From JBCAWW01 sp045106675 (GTDB taxonomy: Bacteria > Bacteroidota > Bacteroidia > J057): 31,605 bases of DNA. A program made the position numbers and the translations under genes. The DNA lies in NCBI GenBank assembly GCA_045106675.1, contig JBGCFA010000222.1, positions 1 through 31,605 of the forward strand, in the 5' to 3' direction. Below, piece after piece: positions 8,818 through 17,985 of the stretch (positions within the stretch are counted from its first letter, which is position 1; the number at the start of each line of letters is the position of its first letter). The notes under the pieces were generated by a model. It was given only the letters and a program-made list of their open reading frames with translations. It ran no database searches and had not been told where the DNA came from.

Positions 8818-8985
8818 ATTATCAATGGCTTATTTAAAGGAGTACTTGCAAAGGGCAAGCTCAAGAAGGGGCGTTATTTCATCATCACGAATACAGCAAA
8901 CTTGCTTGTCGGAACTGATGGAAATGCTTTATTTTCAGATAGCACAACTATTGAGGCTTATCGAGAATTATCACCTAAAAGCTAA
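8818..8985 (+). pseudogene. Possible gene remnant: 55-codon open frame without a standard start
   Basis: This frame begins right after a TGA (8815-8817) and ends at TAA (8983-8985), with no ATG, GTG or TTG near its beginning. The translation looks protein-like, with segments such as KGRYFIITNTANLLVGTDGN and TTIEAYRELSPKS, unlike the other frames. I do not recognise the family. It may be the 3' remnant of a decayed gene or a chance open frame. It sits within the 555-bp stretch (8484-9038) that otherwise holds the MACPF upstream repeats and one element core. It ends 53 bp before the cyclase ATG, so it might also be transcribed as a leader of that gene. Confidence 0.25.
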
Positions 8986-9038
8986 AAAATGGCTTATTAT
9001 ACAGGCAATTTATTTATTTTCCTTTCAAACACTTAGAA

Positions 9039-11261
9039 ATGCCCAATCCTCGCCTTGCCGCCATTATGTTTACTGACATTGTTGGGTATACCTCAATGAT
9101 GCAGAGCGATCAGGAACTGGCTATGGATGCGGTTAAGCAACATGAGGCCGTTTTGAAAGAGCGCATTGCGGTCAATGGAGGCGAACTATTACAAACTTAT
9201 GGAGACGGCAGTCTGAGCGTTTTTGAAAGTGCTTCAGCAGCGGTCAGGTGTGCCAAAGAAGTACAGTTGCTGGTGCGTGATAAAGTGCCGCTTCGTATCG
9301 GCATCCATCTAGGAGAAATCACCCAAGATGGAGATCATACTTTTGGCGACGGAGTCAACATTGCTTCCCGCATCGAATCTATGGGCGTAGCTGGAGCAGT
9401 ATTGATCTCTAGCAGCATTCGCCAGCAGATCAAAAACAAAGCAGAGTTTGAACTAGTGTCTCTAGGCCGCTTCTCTTTCAAGAATGTGCTTGAACCCATG
9501 ACAATCTACGCCCTGAACAATAATGGTTTTGCCGTTCCCAAAGCAAAAGAGATGCATGGCAAGGGAAAGCAGTTTTCGGAAACAAAATCGCACCCTAGAC
9601 GCCTCGCCCTTTTAGCAAGTATAGGCTTTTTGGCTATGGCAGTAGGGGCAGTTTTGTTTTGGACAATGGGGGGCAAGAATACTAAATCAGAAGAACGCTT
9701 AGCCGAAGAGATCCGTTCAGAGCGAGTAGCAGTGATTCCTTTTCGCAACAATACTCAAGATCCTGAATTGGATGTTTTGGGTTTACTTTGCAGCGACCTG
9801 ATTGTCAATGGCATGATCGAAGCAGAAATAAAAACCTGCTCTCCTCGTAGTGTGGCCCAATACCGAGACAAACTGGGCATTTTCCCAGATAATCCAGGAG
9901 GAGAGCTTTCTTTTTCCGAAGTGACAGGTGCCAATTACTGGATCGAAGGTTTCTATTTTAAGGAAGGGGATTCACTGGTTTTGAAAAGCCACCTTACTAA
10001 TGCCCTCAATGGCGAACTGGTACGCAACTTTCCAGAAATTCGCGGCCGTATCAATCAGAAAAGTCAGTTGGTTGGAGAACTTCGTCAACGCATTATGGGT
10101 TATTGGGTCGGAAAGGAATTCAGACAAACGGCCAGCCAAATACCTAAATATGAAGCCTATCAGATTTGGACTGAGGCTTTGGAAAGCAATGATGGAGCAT
10201 TGATGTTCAAAGCATTTGAAGAAGACACTAGCTTTATTATCCCCCTGATTGAAGCCATGATCTGGAAGACCTGGGATGAGGGATTTATGGATAGAATAAT
10301 TTCTATTCTGGAACCGAAGCGACTCTTAATGAACGAGTACGAGCATAATTTTTACATGGCCCTCAAGTCGCGCTATTTAAGAGATTATGATCAATATGGA
10401 GATTTTCTTGAAAAAACGCTTCAACTCTTTCCGCATGATCAATTAATCAAGCGGCATTATGCTTGGAGCCTAGGCTGGTTACAAAATCAACCTGAGAAAG
10501 CCTTGGACTATTACCTCCCTATAGATATGAGCTTACTCGATCCAACATCCTTTCAGGATAAACGATTCGTTCATTTCCCTCTTCATCTCCTGCACAAATT
10601 GGATCGCCACGAAGAAATGTTAGATCTGGTTGAAGAAGTAATCCGGATCGGAGCGGTTTGGGGTCCAACTTACGAGTTCAAAGCCATTGCTTTGATTCAT
10701 TTGGGTCGGGAAGAAGAACTAAATGTCCTACAAGAAAAAATTAAAAGTCTGGAACCTATTCAGAGCTGGGGCACACAGCATTGGGATTATCTAAGTTTCT
10801 GTAAAGTATTAGCAGATCAGTTTTTACTCGCAGGCTCTCCTGAAAAAGCCAAGCAATATGCCCTTTTAGGGGTAGAGTGGGCGACAGATTATATTTTGAG
10901 AGAGGGGAGAGATAGCACCGAGCTCGCACAGCTTTATATACACCTCCAAGAATATGAGAGCGCGCTTCTCGTTGGATCTCGGTATACGGATGCCTTCTCT
11001 TTTGCTTTAACAGGAAAAAAGGCTGAGGCTCTCCAGTTGAAAGAAGAGTTGGAAAATAAGGAGGCTAGCTGGGCGACATATCACATTGCCCGAATTTATG
11101 CAGCCTTAGGAGATAAGGAAAATGTGCTTTTGTATTTACAAAAGTATCTCAATGATGGAGGTCTATATATGGGAGAAGAATATTTTGAAATGGATGTCTA
11201 TATGAGAGAGCTATTTGGATGGAAACCATATCAGGACTTAATACGGTCGAGGTCTGAATAG
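9039..11261 (+). CDS. Membrane-anchored class III adenylate/guanylate cyclase with TolB/FlgO-like and TPR-like C-terminal part
   Basis: The protein has 740 residues, with the ATG at 9039 directly opening the cyclase domain. Residues about 4-160 form a class III cyclase homology domain: metal-binding Asp13 (MFTDIVGYT) and Asp56 (YGDGSL), and transition-state Asn107 and Arg111 in GDGVNIASR. The base-recognition Lys usually found four residues before the second Asp is Gln52 here. One transmembrane helix follows at about 188-210 (RLALLASIGFLAMAVGAVLF). Residues about 226-360 resemble the TolB/FlgO-like segment (ERVAVIPFRNNTQDPELD) often fused to such cyclases. The rest is helical and TPR-like. 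It probably makes cAMP or cGMP from the inner face of the membrane in response to a signal sensed by the C-terminal part. It converges with the hybrid kinase gene, and no terminator hairpin is obvious between them. Confidence 0.87.
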   Translation: MPNPRLAAIMFTDIVGYTSMMQSDQELAMDAVKQHEAVLKERIAVNGGELLQTYGDGSLSVFESASAAVRCAKEVQLLVRDKVPLRIGIHLGEITQDGDHTFGDGVNIASRIESMGVAGAVLISSSIRQQIKNKAEFELVSLGRFSFKNVLEPMTIYALNNNGFAVPKAKEMHGKGKQFSETKSHPRRLALLASIGFLAMAVGAVLFWTMGGKNTKSEERLAEEIRSERVAVIPFRNNTQDPELDVLGLLCSDLIVNGMIEAEIKTCSPRSVAQYRDKLGIFPDNPGGELSFSEVTGANYWIEGFYFKEGDSLVLKSHLTNALNGELVRNFPEIRGRINQKSQLVGELRQRIMGYWVGKEFRQTASQIPKYEAYQIWTEALESNDGALMFKAFEEDTSFIIPLIEAMIWKTWDEGFMDRIISILEPKRLLMNEYEHNFYMALKSRYLRDYDQYGDFLEKTLQLFPHDQLIKRHYAWSLGWLQNQPEKALDYYLPIDMSLLDPTSFQDKRFVHFPLHLLHKLDRHEEMLDLVEEVIRIGAVWGPTYEFKAIALIHLGREEELNVLQEKIKSLEPIQSWGTQHWDYLSFCKVLADQFLLAGSPEKAKQYALLGVEWATDYILREGRDSTELAQLYIHLQEYESALLVGSRYTDAFSFALTGKKAEALQLKEELENKEASWATYHIARIYAALGDKENVLLYLQKYLNDGGLYMGEEYFEMDVYMRELFGWKPYQDLIRSRSE

Positions 11262-11350
11262 AAAGATAAGCGGCTAAACAGATTTCAAGGTGTCCAATCA
11301 TCGTATCCCAGCACCCAAATAGTCCCTTCGATATTGGATCTTCCCGAGTC

Positions 11351-11418
11351 CGTCATGCCGAAAATGCGAAGTATGAGCATTATCCGGTATCTTTTACTAT
11401 TCTCCGCTCTGCGGAACG
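11351..11418 (-). repeat. 68-bp dispersed element, copy B (inverted relative to copy A)
   Basis: The reverse complement aligns ungapped to 4129-4196 with seven mismatches, mostly in an A/T-rich spacer next to the GC-rich core. It lies between the convergent stops of the two cyclase-domain genes, in a 305-bp gap (11262-11566) with no gene. That gap also holds another core copy at 11489-11504 and the octamer TGGACATT twice (11456-11463, 11476-11483). Confidence 0.85.
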
Positions 11419-11488
11419 GCAGAAATAATCAACGCTCAACGAACTCCTTGGCTAATGGACATTGAAATTCATCATTGGACATTCCCTC

Positions 11489-11504
11489 GCGTTCCGCGAA
11501 GTGG
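11489..11504 (+). repeat. short GC-rich palindromic element core copy
   Basis: GCGTTCCGCGAAGTGG, one mismatch to the core consensus, 63 bp beyond the 3' end of the hybrid kinase gene. Confidence 0.7.
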
Positions 11505-11566
11505 TACAAAATCGATAAAAATTGGATATGCATTAGCCTTTCGCTACTCACTTAATCTACCTAAGA

Positions 11567-14500
11567 TTATTTTCGACTGACAGATTCAACTCCCGTCCAA
11601 TCCTCAGGAACCTCCTGCGTAATGTATTGTCCCGCCTGCTTATAAAATAGTGAAGCAGCTGCGTCATCAGGATTATGACTTAACACTTCATTCAACAAGA
11701 TGGCCGCTTGTGCAAATTCGCGTCTGAGATAGGCTTCCAAGCCTTTTTCAAAGGTAGTCAGGGTCCCTAGCTTCTTCTCAATCTGTTTGGGTTCATCTCC
11801 ATCGAAGCATTCATAGACACTGATAGGGATCGCTTTTCCCTTAACCTGTACCTTCCCTAGATGTCTCAGTTTGAATTGTTCGGGTTTTTGTAAGTCTGAG
11901 TGGCTGTCCTTGCTGAGCAATATATTGACACCAAAATGTTTGGTGAGGCTTTCCATTCGGGAGGCAGTATTGACAGTATCCGAAATGGTAGCAGCGTCTG
12001 TGCGTTGTTCATCTCCGATGATGCCCATGATCAAAGAACCAGTATGCAGCCCGATACCCACTTTTAAGGGCCGGCGATTTTGCGCTTCCCGTTCTTTGTT
12101 ATACTCTCTGAGACGAGTTTGCATGCTGATGGCCGCCATGAGGGCATCTTCCGGCTTTTGTTGAAAAATGGCCATGATCCCGTCTCCCAAATATTGGTTA
12201 ACAAATCCCTGATGCTGTTGAATAATCGGCCCCATCCGACCAGCGTAGGCATTGACTAAGCCGAAGTTATCCTCTGGACTCATCGTTTCGGCAAGACCCG
12301 TATAATCCCGAATATCAGAAAATAATACGCTCACCACTTGCTCTACCTGATCGCCTCGGCGCACTTCGGTTAGGTTTTTTTTGCCCAGCGAACGGATAAA
12401 TTCGGTAGGCACAAATCGATTGGTAACCGTATAGATTTGGTGAAGGTTGAGGTGGGTTTCTATCCGAGCCATGAACTCGTCTTTAGAAAAGGGCTTGGCG
12501 ATATAATCATTGGCCCCGGTATGCAAACTTTCTACTAGGTCGACAATCTGGTTTTTGGCGGTAAGCATGATGACCGGTAACTCGGAAGGCAAAAATTGCT
12601 CCCGGATTTTTTGGCAGACTTCGTAGCCAGACATGCGCGGCATCATTACATCAAGTAGAACGAGATCAAAGCGATGCTTAACGAGCAATTCCAGCGCATC
12701 CTTGCCGTTCATGGCCTGGGTGAGTTGGAATAAGGGTGAGCTGAGATGGTTTTTGATTACCTGCTGATTGATAGGTTCGTCATCGACGGAGAGAATACGG
12801 ATGCCAGTAGCTGAATCAGAAAGGGGAATTGTCGCTAATACTGGGGCTTGGGTTTGCTCTGCCAAGTTTTGCTTAGACAAAGACTTTGTTGACGGCATAA
12901 GGGGTGAAGCCAAAGCTTTGGGCGCTTCGCCAGCTAGCGGAAGACTGAAGAAAAAGGTCGAACCTTTCCCCACTTCCGATTCGACCCACATCTGACCGCC
13001 ATGTAATTCAACCAGGCTTTTGGAGATGCTGAGGCCCAAGCCTGTCCCAGCAAATTCCCGTGATATAGAACCATCTGCTTGTTCAAACTCTTGAAAAATG
13101 CTTGCGCGTTTATTCTCTGGAATACCGATTCCGGTATCTTCTACAAAGATCGTTAGCTCTCCCTTTTTGCTTTCTTTCGCACCAATAAGCACTTGACCTG
13201 ATTCAGTAAATTTTACGGCATTGCCTATTAAGTTAAATAGGATTTGTTGCAAGCGGTCTTCATCTGCAAGCACTGGTGGCAATTCTGCTGGCACTTTATT
13301 TTCCAACTCCAAGTCCTTCCCACCCACCAAGGGTTGATGAATGCGCAGGACTTGATCTACCAGCGGCCACAAACCAATGGCTTTTTGACGTAGGCGAATC
13401 TCATGGGTCTGTATTTTGGAGAAGTCCAAAATATCGTTGACCAATGAAGAGAGGCGTTTTCCGGAGGAAATGATCAGGTTGAGGTTTTCCTGTTTTTCCG
13501 GCTGATCTTCCTGCTCGATTAGGGCTTCGGAGAGGCCAATGATACCATTGAGTGGAGTACGCAGCTCATGAGAGGTATTGGCGAGAAACTGATCTTTGAG
13601 TTTGTCGATGTTACGGAGTTTTTCATTGATCCTGCGCTCTTTTTCCAATTCTTTGGCCTGACTTCTTAGTCGTAGCCAAACCAGGAAGCTAAGCAGACCG
13701 ATGATCCCTATTCCGATCAGAATCCTGCCCCAAATTGTCTCATACCAAAGGGGGACTACTCTTAGACTAATGATTCGAGTTGGTTCCCAAGAACCCAATG
13801 GAGTACGAGCCTCGATTAGGATTTTATATTCTCCAACCGGCATTCCTGTCAAGCGAATTAATTGTCCAGAATTGAGTGTTTGCCAGTCTTCGTCAAAAGA
13901 AGGGATTCTATAACGTACCTGGTTACTCTCTATATTTTGATAATTAAAAGCATGCATCCGAAAACTGAAGGGAAAATCCTCTTTAGCTAAAGAAAGTTCG
14001 CTCCTGCGGTTCAGATCATGCTTAGGAGTATTGGTTTCTGTATGATTATTAAGCGATAAGTCATTTATGTAAAAGATCATTTCATTATTAGGCTGATATT
14101 GATCCCAGAAAGTTGGATCAAAGAGGAAATAACCACTCCCCATAGTGATAAGCCAACTCTCCTTGCCTTCGCCTCTGCCTATTCGAATGAGCTCCTTGGT
14201 TGGAAGATCTACAAAGCTGCCATTGTACTGATCCATATTCAGTGGCAAGCCTATCAGTTTTCCTGATTTAGGTTGGAATCTATAGATTTGGTCTTCCTGC
14301 CCTATATAAATATTGCCCTCTTTACTTATTTGTAACCAATTGAGACCCTTTCCTTTTGGAAATGGAGAATAGGAATGCATCTTTTTCTGGATCGGATCAT
14401 ATCTCTTCAACTCTTTCCCATTGACAAACCACCAATGCCCATTTTGATCCATTTGCAAGCTCCAAAGCGTTAACTCAAGGCTCAAATTGGCGCTAAAGTC

Positions 14501-16303
14501 AAACTTGCCATCGGAGGGGATTTTTTTAGTTGAATGCCAATGATTAGTAAATTGTGCGGTCTTGGGATCAAAACTTTGCAGGAAGGCTTGAAATTGGTTC
14601 GAATCTGGTTTTATCCCCAACAGCCAGATATTTCCCTCATCATCTTCGTTAATATCCAATACCACTTCCCCCAAAAGACTAGTTGAATCTCCCGAGATTG
14701 GTAGGTAAGTATGAAATTTTTGTTTGCTTGAATCATATCGGTGTAAACCCCCGCCAAAAGTTCCTGCCCATACTCTTTCCTGCGAATCCAGAAAGAGCAC
14801 TGGAATCCCAACAGCAGAGCGAGGAGTAAGTAATCCAGGGACATCTGGAAGGCTATCCATTAAAAATTGCTGAATCAGACCAGTACGAGTATCAATCCGG
14901 TTCAATCCTCCTCCCCCATGCCAACCGCCAGCCCAAACCATTCCATTTTTCTCTACCGCCAGAGAATGAATGTCACGATCAGATAACCCATTGCCTCCAT
15001 CAAAACTTCTTTTGTATAATTTGTATTGCTCTTGATCTGGGTGGAATCCAATTACACTGATAGCATTTCCTCCCATCCAAAACCAATCATTGGAATCCAT
15101 CGCCAAACCATGAATCGGCCCCGTTGATCCCTCTTCATATGAAATGGGTCGGTATTGCATGGATATTTCTGGCAGGCGAGCAAAAATCCGAGACACACTG
15201 GAATAGTTCGTACCGGAGCATAGCCACAAACTGCCATCTCGAGTTTGGCTGATATTCCATACATGATCACTGGGAATTGGGCTATTAGCTCTTTGATACT
15301 GCTCCAGTCGCTGGCGTTTAGGATCCCAGACTGTAAGCCCCTGATAAAGGCCCAATACCCAAATCTTACCTAGGGCATCTTCAAAGATTTGTTTTACCCC
15401 AAAGTATTCATGATTCGGCCTATTCATCCGAACGGGGGCACTCGGTCCAATTGGCTCTTTTTCAGTAAAGGGGAAATGAGTAAAGCTTCCTCGCTCTCGA
15501 TCCATCAAATGCAAGCCATCTCCATGGGTGCCTACCCAAAAATTGCCTTTTTGATCTTCCAGCATGGTCCAAACACCACTGGAACGCAGACTATTGGGAT
15601 CATTGGCATCGGATTGATAGCGGATAAAGCGATCTTCTGCAGCAATATAGCGATGCAAACCTCCAGCTTCTCTCTTCTGAGCAGACCAAATATTGCTACA
15701 GCCTACCCACATGGTTCCGCTACGGTCAAAATACACGGATTGTACTGCAGCAAAACAGAGACTATCTGGATCTTCCGGATGAGCCATATAGCGTTTGACC
15801 AAGCCTGTTTGAGGATCAAAACGATTGAGTCCCCGCCAAGTTCCAATCCATAAATAGCCTTGAGGGCCTTCCGCCATGCAAGTGATGCCTTCAGCACTCA
15901 AACTATTAGGGTCATCAGGATCATGAATATAGGAGGTAAAGTCTTCCGTTTCAGGATGATATCGATTCAAGCCTTTCCGGGTTCCTAGCCATAATACCCC
16001 TTGCTTAGTCTGAATAATCGCATTTACATGATCATGTGAAAGAGAACGGGGATTATCATCTTCGTGCACAAAAGTAGTGAATTCATTTCCACTATATCGA
16101 TGGGCTCCTCCGCCTGTTCCAAACCAGAGATAACCGATAGAATCTTGATAAACCATCTGCCCCTGATTGCCTCTATTGCCGCCGGGAAGCTCAAATCTCT
16201 CGAAGGTGAAATCATGCAGCTGCCCCGATAGGAGAAGGGGAAAGCATATGAGTATAGCGATGATCCCGAAAAAAAGTCGGGATCTATGAAGAAGAATAAG
16301 CAT
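11567..16303 (-). CDS. Hybrid histidine kinase with sensor propeller, receiver and C-terminal class III nucleotide cyclase
   Basis: The protein has 1578 residues; the ATG at 16303 gives a signal sequence (about 1-28). Residues about 45-735 hold many two-component-regulator propeller repeats (YLWFGT, VLWLGT, YLWIGT, NFWVGT), predicted periplasmic. A Y_Y_Y-type Ig domain (about 770-852) and one transmembrane helix (about 859-878) follow. HisKA has His912 in NTSHELRTP; the ATPase has Asn1028, DTGIGIP (1056-1062) and GTGLGL (1086-1091). The receiver (about 1168-1288) has Asp1174/Asp1175, phospho-acceptor Asp1218 and Lys1270. Residues about 1315-1500 are a cyclase domain with Asp1330, Asp1374, Asn1445 and Arg1449; the usual base-recognition Lys is Gln1370. 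A short helical repeat ends the protein. Common Bacteroidota one-protein sensors end in an AraC-type domain; this one lacks it. The gene lies 110 bp downstream of the GH144-like gene, so co-transcription is plausible and a glucan ligand is a reasonable guess. Confidence 0.92.
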   Translation of the reverse strand: MLILLHRSRLFFGIIAILICFPLLLSGQLHDFTFERFELPGGNRGNQGQMVYQDSIGYLWFGTGGGAHRYSGNEFTTFVHEDDNPRSLSHDHVNAIIQTKQGVLWLGTRKGLNRYHPETEDFTSYIHDPDDPNSLSAEGITCMAEGPQGYLWIGTWRGLNRFDPQTGLVKRYMAHPEDPDSLCFAAVQSVYFDRSGTMWVGCSNIWSAQKREAGGLHRYIAAEDRFIRYQSDANDPNSLRSSGVWTMLEDQKGNFWVGTHGDGLHLMDRERGSFTHFPFTEKEPIGPSAPVRMNRPNHEYFGVKQIFEDALGKIWVLGLYQGLTVWDPKRQRLEQYQRANSPIPSDHVWNISQTRDGSLWLCSGTNYSSVSRIFARLPEISMQYRPISYEEGSTGPIHGLAMDSNDWFWMGGNAISVIGFHPDQEQYKLYKRSFDGGNGLSDRDIHSLAVEKNGMVWAGGWHGGGGLNRIDTRTGLIQQFLMDSLPDVPGLLTPRSAVGIPVLFLDSQERVWAGTFGGGLHRYDSSKQKFHTYLPISGDSTSLLGEVVLDINEDDEGNIWLLGIKPDSNQFQAFLQSFDPKTAQFTNHWHSTKKIPSDGKFDFSANLSLELTLWSLQMDQNGHWWFVNGKELKRYDPIQKKMHSYSPFPKGKGLNWLQISKEGNIYIGQEDQIYRFQPKSGKLIGLPLNMDQYNGSFVDLPTKELIRIGRGEGKESWLITMGSGYFLFDPTFWDQYQPNNEMIFYINDLSLNNHTETNTPKHDLNRRSELSLAKEDFPFSFRMHAFNYQNIESNQVRYRIPSFDEDWQTLNSGQLIRLTGMPVGEYKILIEARTPLGSWEPTRIISLRVVPLWYETIWGRILIGIGIIGLLSFLVWLRLRSQAKELEKERRINEKLRNIDKLKDQFLANTSHELRTPLNGIIGLSEALIEQEDQPEKQENLNLIISSGKRLSSLVNDILDFSKIQTHEIRLRQKAIGLWPLVDQVLRIHQPLVGGKDLELENKVPAELPPVLADEDRLQQILFNLIGNAVKFTESGQVLIGAKESKKGELTIFVEDTGIGIPENKRASIFQEFEQADGSISREFAGTGLGLSISKSLVELHGGQMWVESEVGKGSTFFFSLPLAGEAPKALASPLMPSTKSLSKQNLAEQTQAPVLATIPLSDSATGIRILSVDDEPINQQVIKNHLSSPLFQLTQAMNGKDALELLVKHRFDLVLLDVMMPRMSGYEVCQKIREQFLPSELPVIMLTAKNQIVDLVESLHTGANDYIAKPFSKDEFMARIETHLNLHQIYTVTNRFVPTEFIRSLGKKNLTEVRRGDQVEQVVSVLFSDIRDYTGLAETMSPEDNFGLVNAYAGRMGPIIQQHQGFVNQYLGDGIMAIFQQKPEDALMAAISMQTRLREYNKEREAQNRRPLKVGIGLHTGSLIMGIIGDEQRTDAATISDTVNTASRMESLTKHFGVNILLSKDSHSDLQKPEQFKLRHLGKVQVKGKAIPISVYECFDGDEPKQIEKKLGTLTTFEKGLEAYLRREFAQAAILLNEVLSHNPDDAAASLFYKQAGQYITQEVPEDWTGVESVSRK

Positions 16304-16413
16304 TGGCCTAGGTGAAGTGGGAATGAAAGATATCTTGGTGATTATCTATTCAAGATAAAAAATTTCTATTCTTCTTAGCGAATCAGCTTAAACGCAACCC
16401 TAGCCGCGAATAA

Positions 16414-17985
16414 CTACTTTTTCAAAACCATTTTACCCGAAAAGGATTGCGTTTTTGTGCAGACAGTATAAAAATAAACACCAGAGCTAACTCCTTCCCC
16501 ATCCCAGACAAACTCATATTCTCCTGGAATTACATTTTTTTCAAATCGTTTTTCAAGCTGTTGTCCCTGACTATTGCTGATTGTCAACTCTACATCAGAT
16601 AAGACTTCTATTTCAAACTGGATGCGGGTTGATTGGCTGAATGGGTTAGGATAATTGAATATATTTTTAAGTTCTATAGAAGGTTCTAGTTCTATGCTTG
16701 TGCTTACCTCTGGAAAGCTAAAATCATTGTAGGTCTCGAAAAATGCAGTCCCGAGATAGTCGGGATGAGCCGCCAGTCCCAATAGCATAGTGGAGAAATC
16801 TATTCCTTGTATATCGTCTGCTTTCCAGTTTGAGAGGGTACTAAATCGCCAAAGGACTGTCTCTTGAACGCCAAAAGGCAGATTATAAAGGCCAAGATTT
16901 TGATTTACTAGTTCCTCCAGATCCAAAATAGCATCAGGGAAAATCGGTATAAAACCGGCAATGATATGAGGTGAACAAATATTGCCAGGATGATCGGAAA
17001 TGTTGTCAGCATGATAACCAGAAGGACTCCATACATTGGATGCCCCCGCCCCAAATCCCCAGACATGCACCGAGGTGAAAGTGTTGTCTCTCCACCAAGT
17101 AGAATCGATTCTCCTCGCCCGATCAAGGTGCATCAGATAGTCGGGATGAGTAGTATAGTAGTTGCAGAGATAGTAGGGAAATTGATGCACAAATCCTGAT
17201 AAGAAGTTTCCGGGCGAATCAGTTAGCACATCGATCCCAGCAAAGGTAGAGGTAGGTAGGTTAGCGGGATCGGCATAGTGATTATCCCAAAGCAAAGTAG
17301 CCACGGAATCGTTTCGCATGTCATTTTTGGCTAACCAGGCCACGATCATATACTCGTTGAAAGGCTTGGTGATGCCCGCTCCAATGCCTTGCATATTTTG
17401 AGTCAGGTAAATACCTCCCGTAACAGGGTTGGCGATCGTTGAGGCCCAATCCACGGAGAGATACATATCGTCAGCTAGCTCAGCAATCACTGTATTTCCT
17501 GCAAAATATTGCTTACAAAAGAGTGCTCCTGCGATCAGAATCCCAGTATCGATGCTCGAGAACTCACTATTCCATGCCTGCGCTCCGGTGTTTTGGTCGA
17601 TAAAGTGTCGAAAGAGCCCTTTTTGGTTTTGTTCGGGCTGGAAAGTGGGATGCTGTCCGGCCATGCTTTTGAGCGTATGAATCACCTGAGCTTCGGCATC
17701 ATTGATCCAGCCCATCGAATCCGCAATGCAGAGTGAAATCAAGCCCATACCCGTTGTGGCTACCGAAGCAGGATGAAACTGTGCTCCCTGAAACCTAAGC
17801 GCATCGGAATAAACTCCTGTACTATGTCTGAGTTGCTGAAAGAGGGCAAAAGAATTTTCAAATAACGTATCAACCACCATCGTCGATTGGGGCGCTACAT
17901 AGTTAGTAGGACGAGGATTAGGCTTGAAGGCCATTAATAGTAAGACGAGGGTCAGCCCCAAGGACACTTGCAATAGTTTCATCAT
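16414..17985 (-). CDS. Secreted glucoamylase-like (PF10091/GH144-like) protein with T9SS sorting domain
   Basis: The start chosen is the ATG at 17985 (523 residues), giving a signal peptide (MMKLLQVSLGLTLVLLLMAF); a TTG two codons upstream is less likely. Residues about 40-420 resemble the (alpha/alpha)6 glycoamylase-like family that includes GH144 beta-1,2-glucanases: landmarks are KGLFRHFID followed by SEFSSIDTGILIAGALFC, then FNEYMIVAWLA, a GFVHQFPYY segment, and HVWGFGAGAS. The last about 80 residues are a type A T9SS sorting domain (NYPNPFSQSTRIQFEI to GKMVLKK), so secretion across the outer membrane is expected. The hybrid sensor begins 110 bp downstream on the same strand. The substrate is inferred as a beta-glucan; activity of distant family members is unproven. 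Alternative: a non-catalytic glycan binder. Confidence 0.75.
   Translation of the reverse strand: MMKLLQVSLGLTLVLLLMAFKPNPRPTNYVAPQSTMVVDTLFENSFALFQQLRHSTGVYSDALRFQGAQFHPASVATTGMGLISLCIADSMGWINDAEAQVIHTLKSMAGQHPTFQPEQNQKGLFRHFIDQNTGAQAWNSEFSSIDTGILIAGALFCKQYFAGNTVIAELADDMYLSVDWASTIANPVTGGIYLTQNMQGIGAGITKPFNEYMIVAWLAKNDMRNDSVATLLWDNHYADPANLPTSTFAGIDVLTDSPGNFLSGFVHQFPYYLCNYYTTHPDYLMHLDRARRIDSTWWRDNTFTSVHVWGFGAGASNVWSPSGYHADNISDHPGNICSPHIIAGFIPIFPDAILDLEELVNQNLGLYNLPFGVQETVLWRFSTLSNWKADDIQGIDFSTMLLGLAAHPDYLGTAFFETYNDFSFPEVSTSIELEPSIELKNIFNYPNPFSQSTRIQFEIEVLSDVELTISNSQGQQLEKRFEKNVIPGEYEFVWDGEGVSSGVYFYTVCTKTQSFSGKMVLKK

Noticed and set aside
8783..9076. 97-codon open frame overlapping the cyclase start
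   Set aside because: It overlaps the strongly supported cyclase N-terminus, starts with a non-ATG codon, and its translation looks random; another frame of the same stretch is more protein-like.
16262..16284. Perfect 8-bp inverted repeat (GATCCCGA / TCGGGATC) near the start of the hybrid kinase gene
   Set aside because: It lies inside the signal-peptide codons; a regulatory role is possible, but there is no support beyond the hairpin, so it was not listed as a terminator.
16331..16357. Inverted repeat TATCTTG / CAAGATA between the GH144-like and sensor genes
   Set aside because: Only a 7-bp AT-rich stem with a 13-nt loop and no T-tract in the right direction; not convincing as a terminator.
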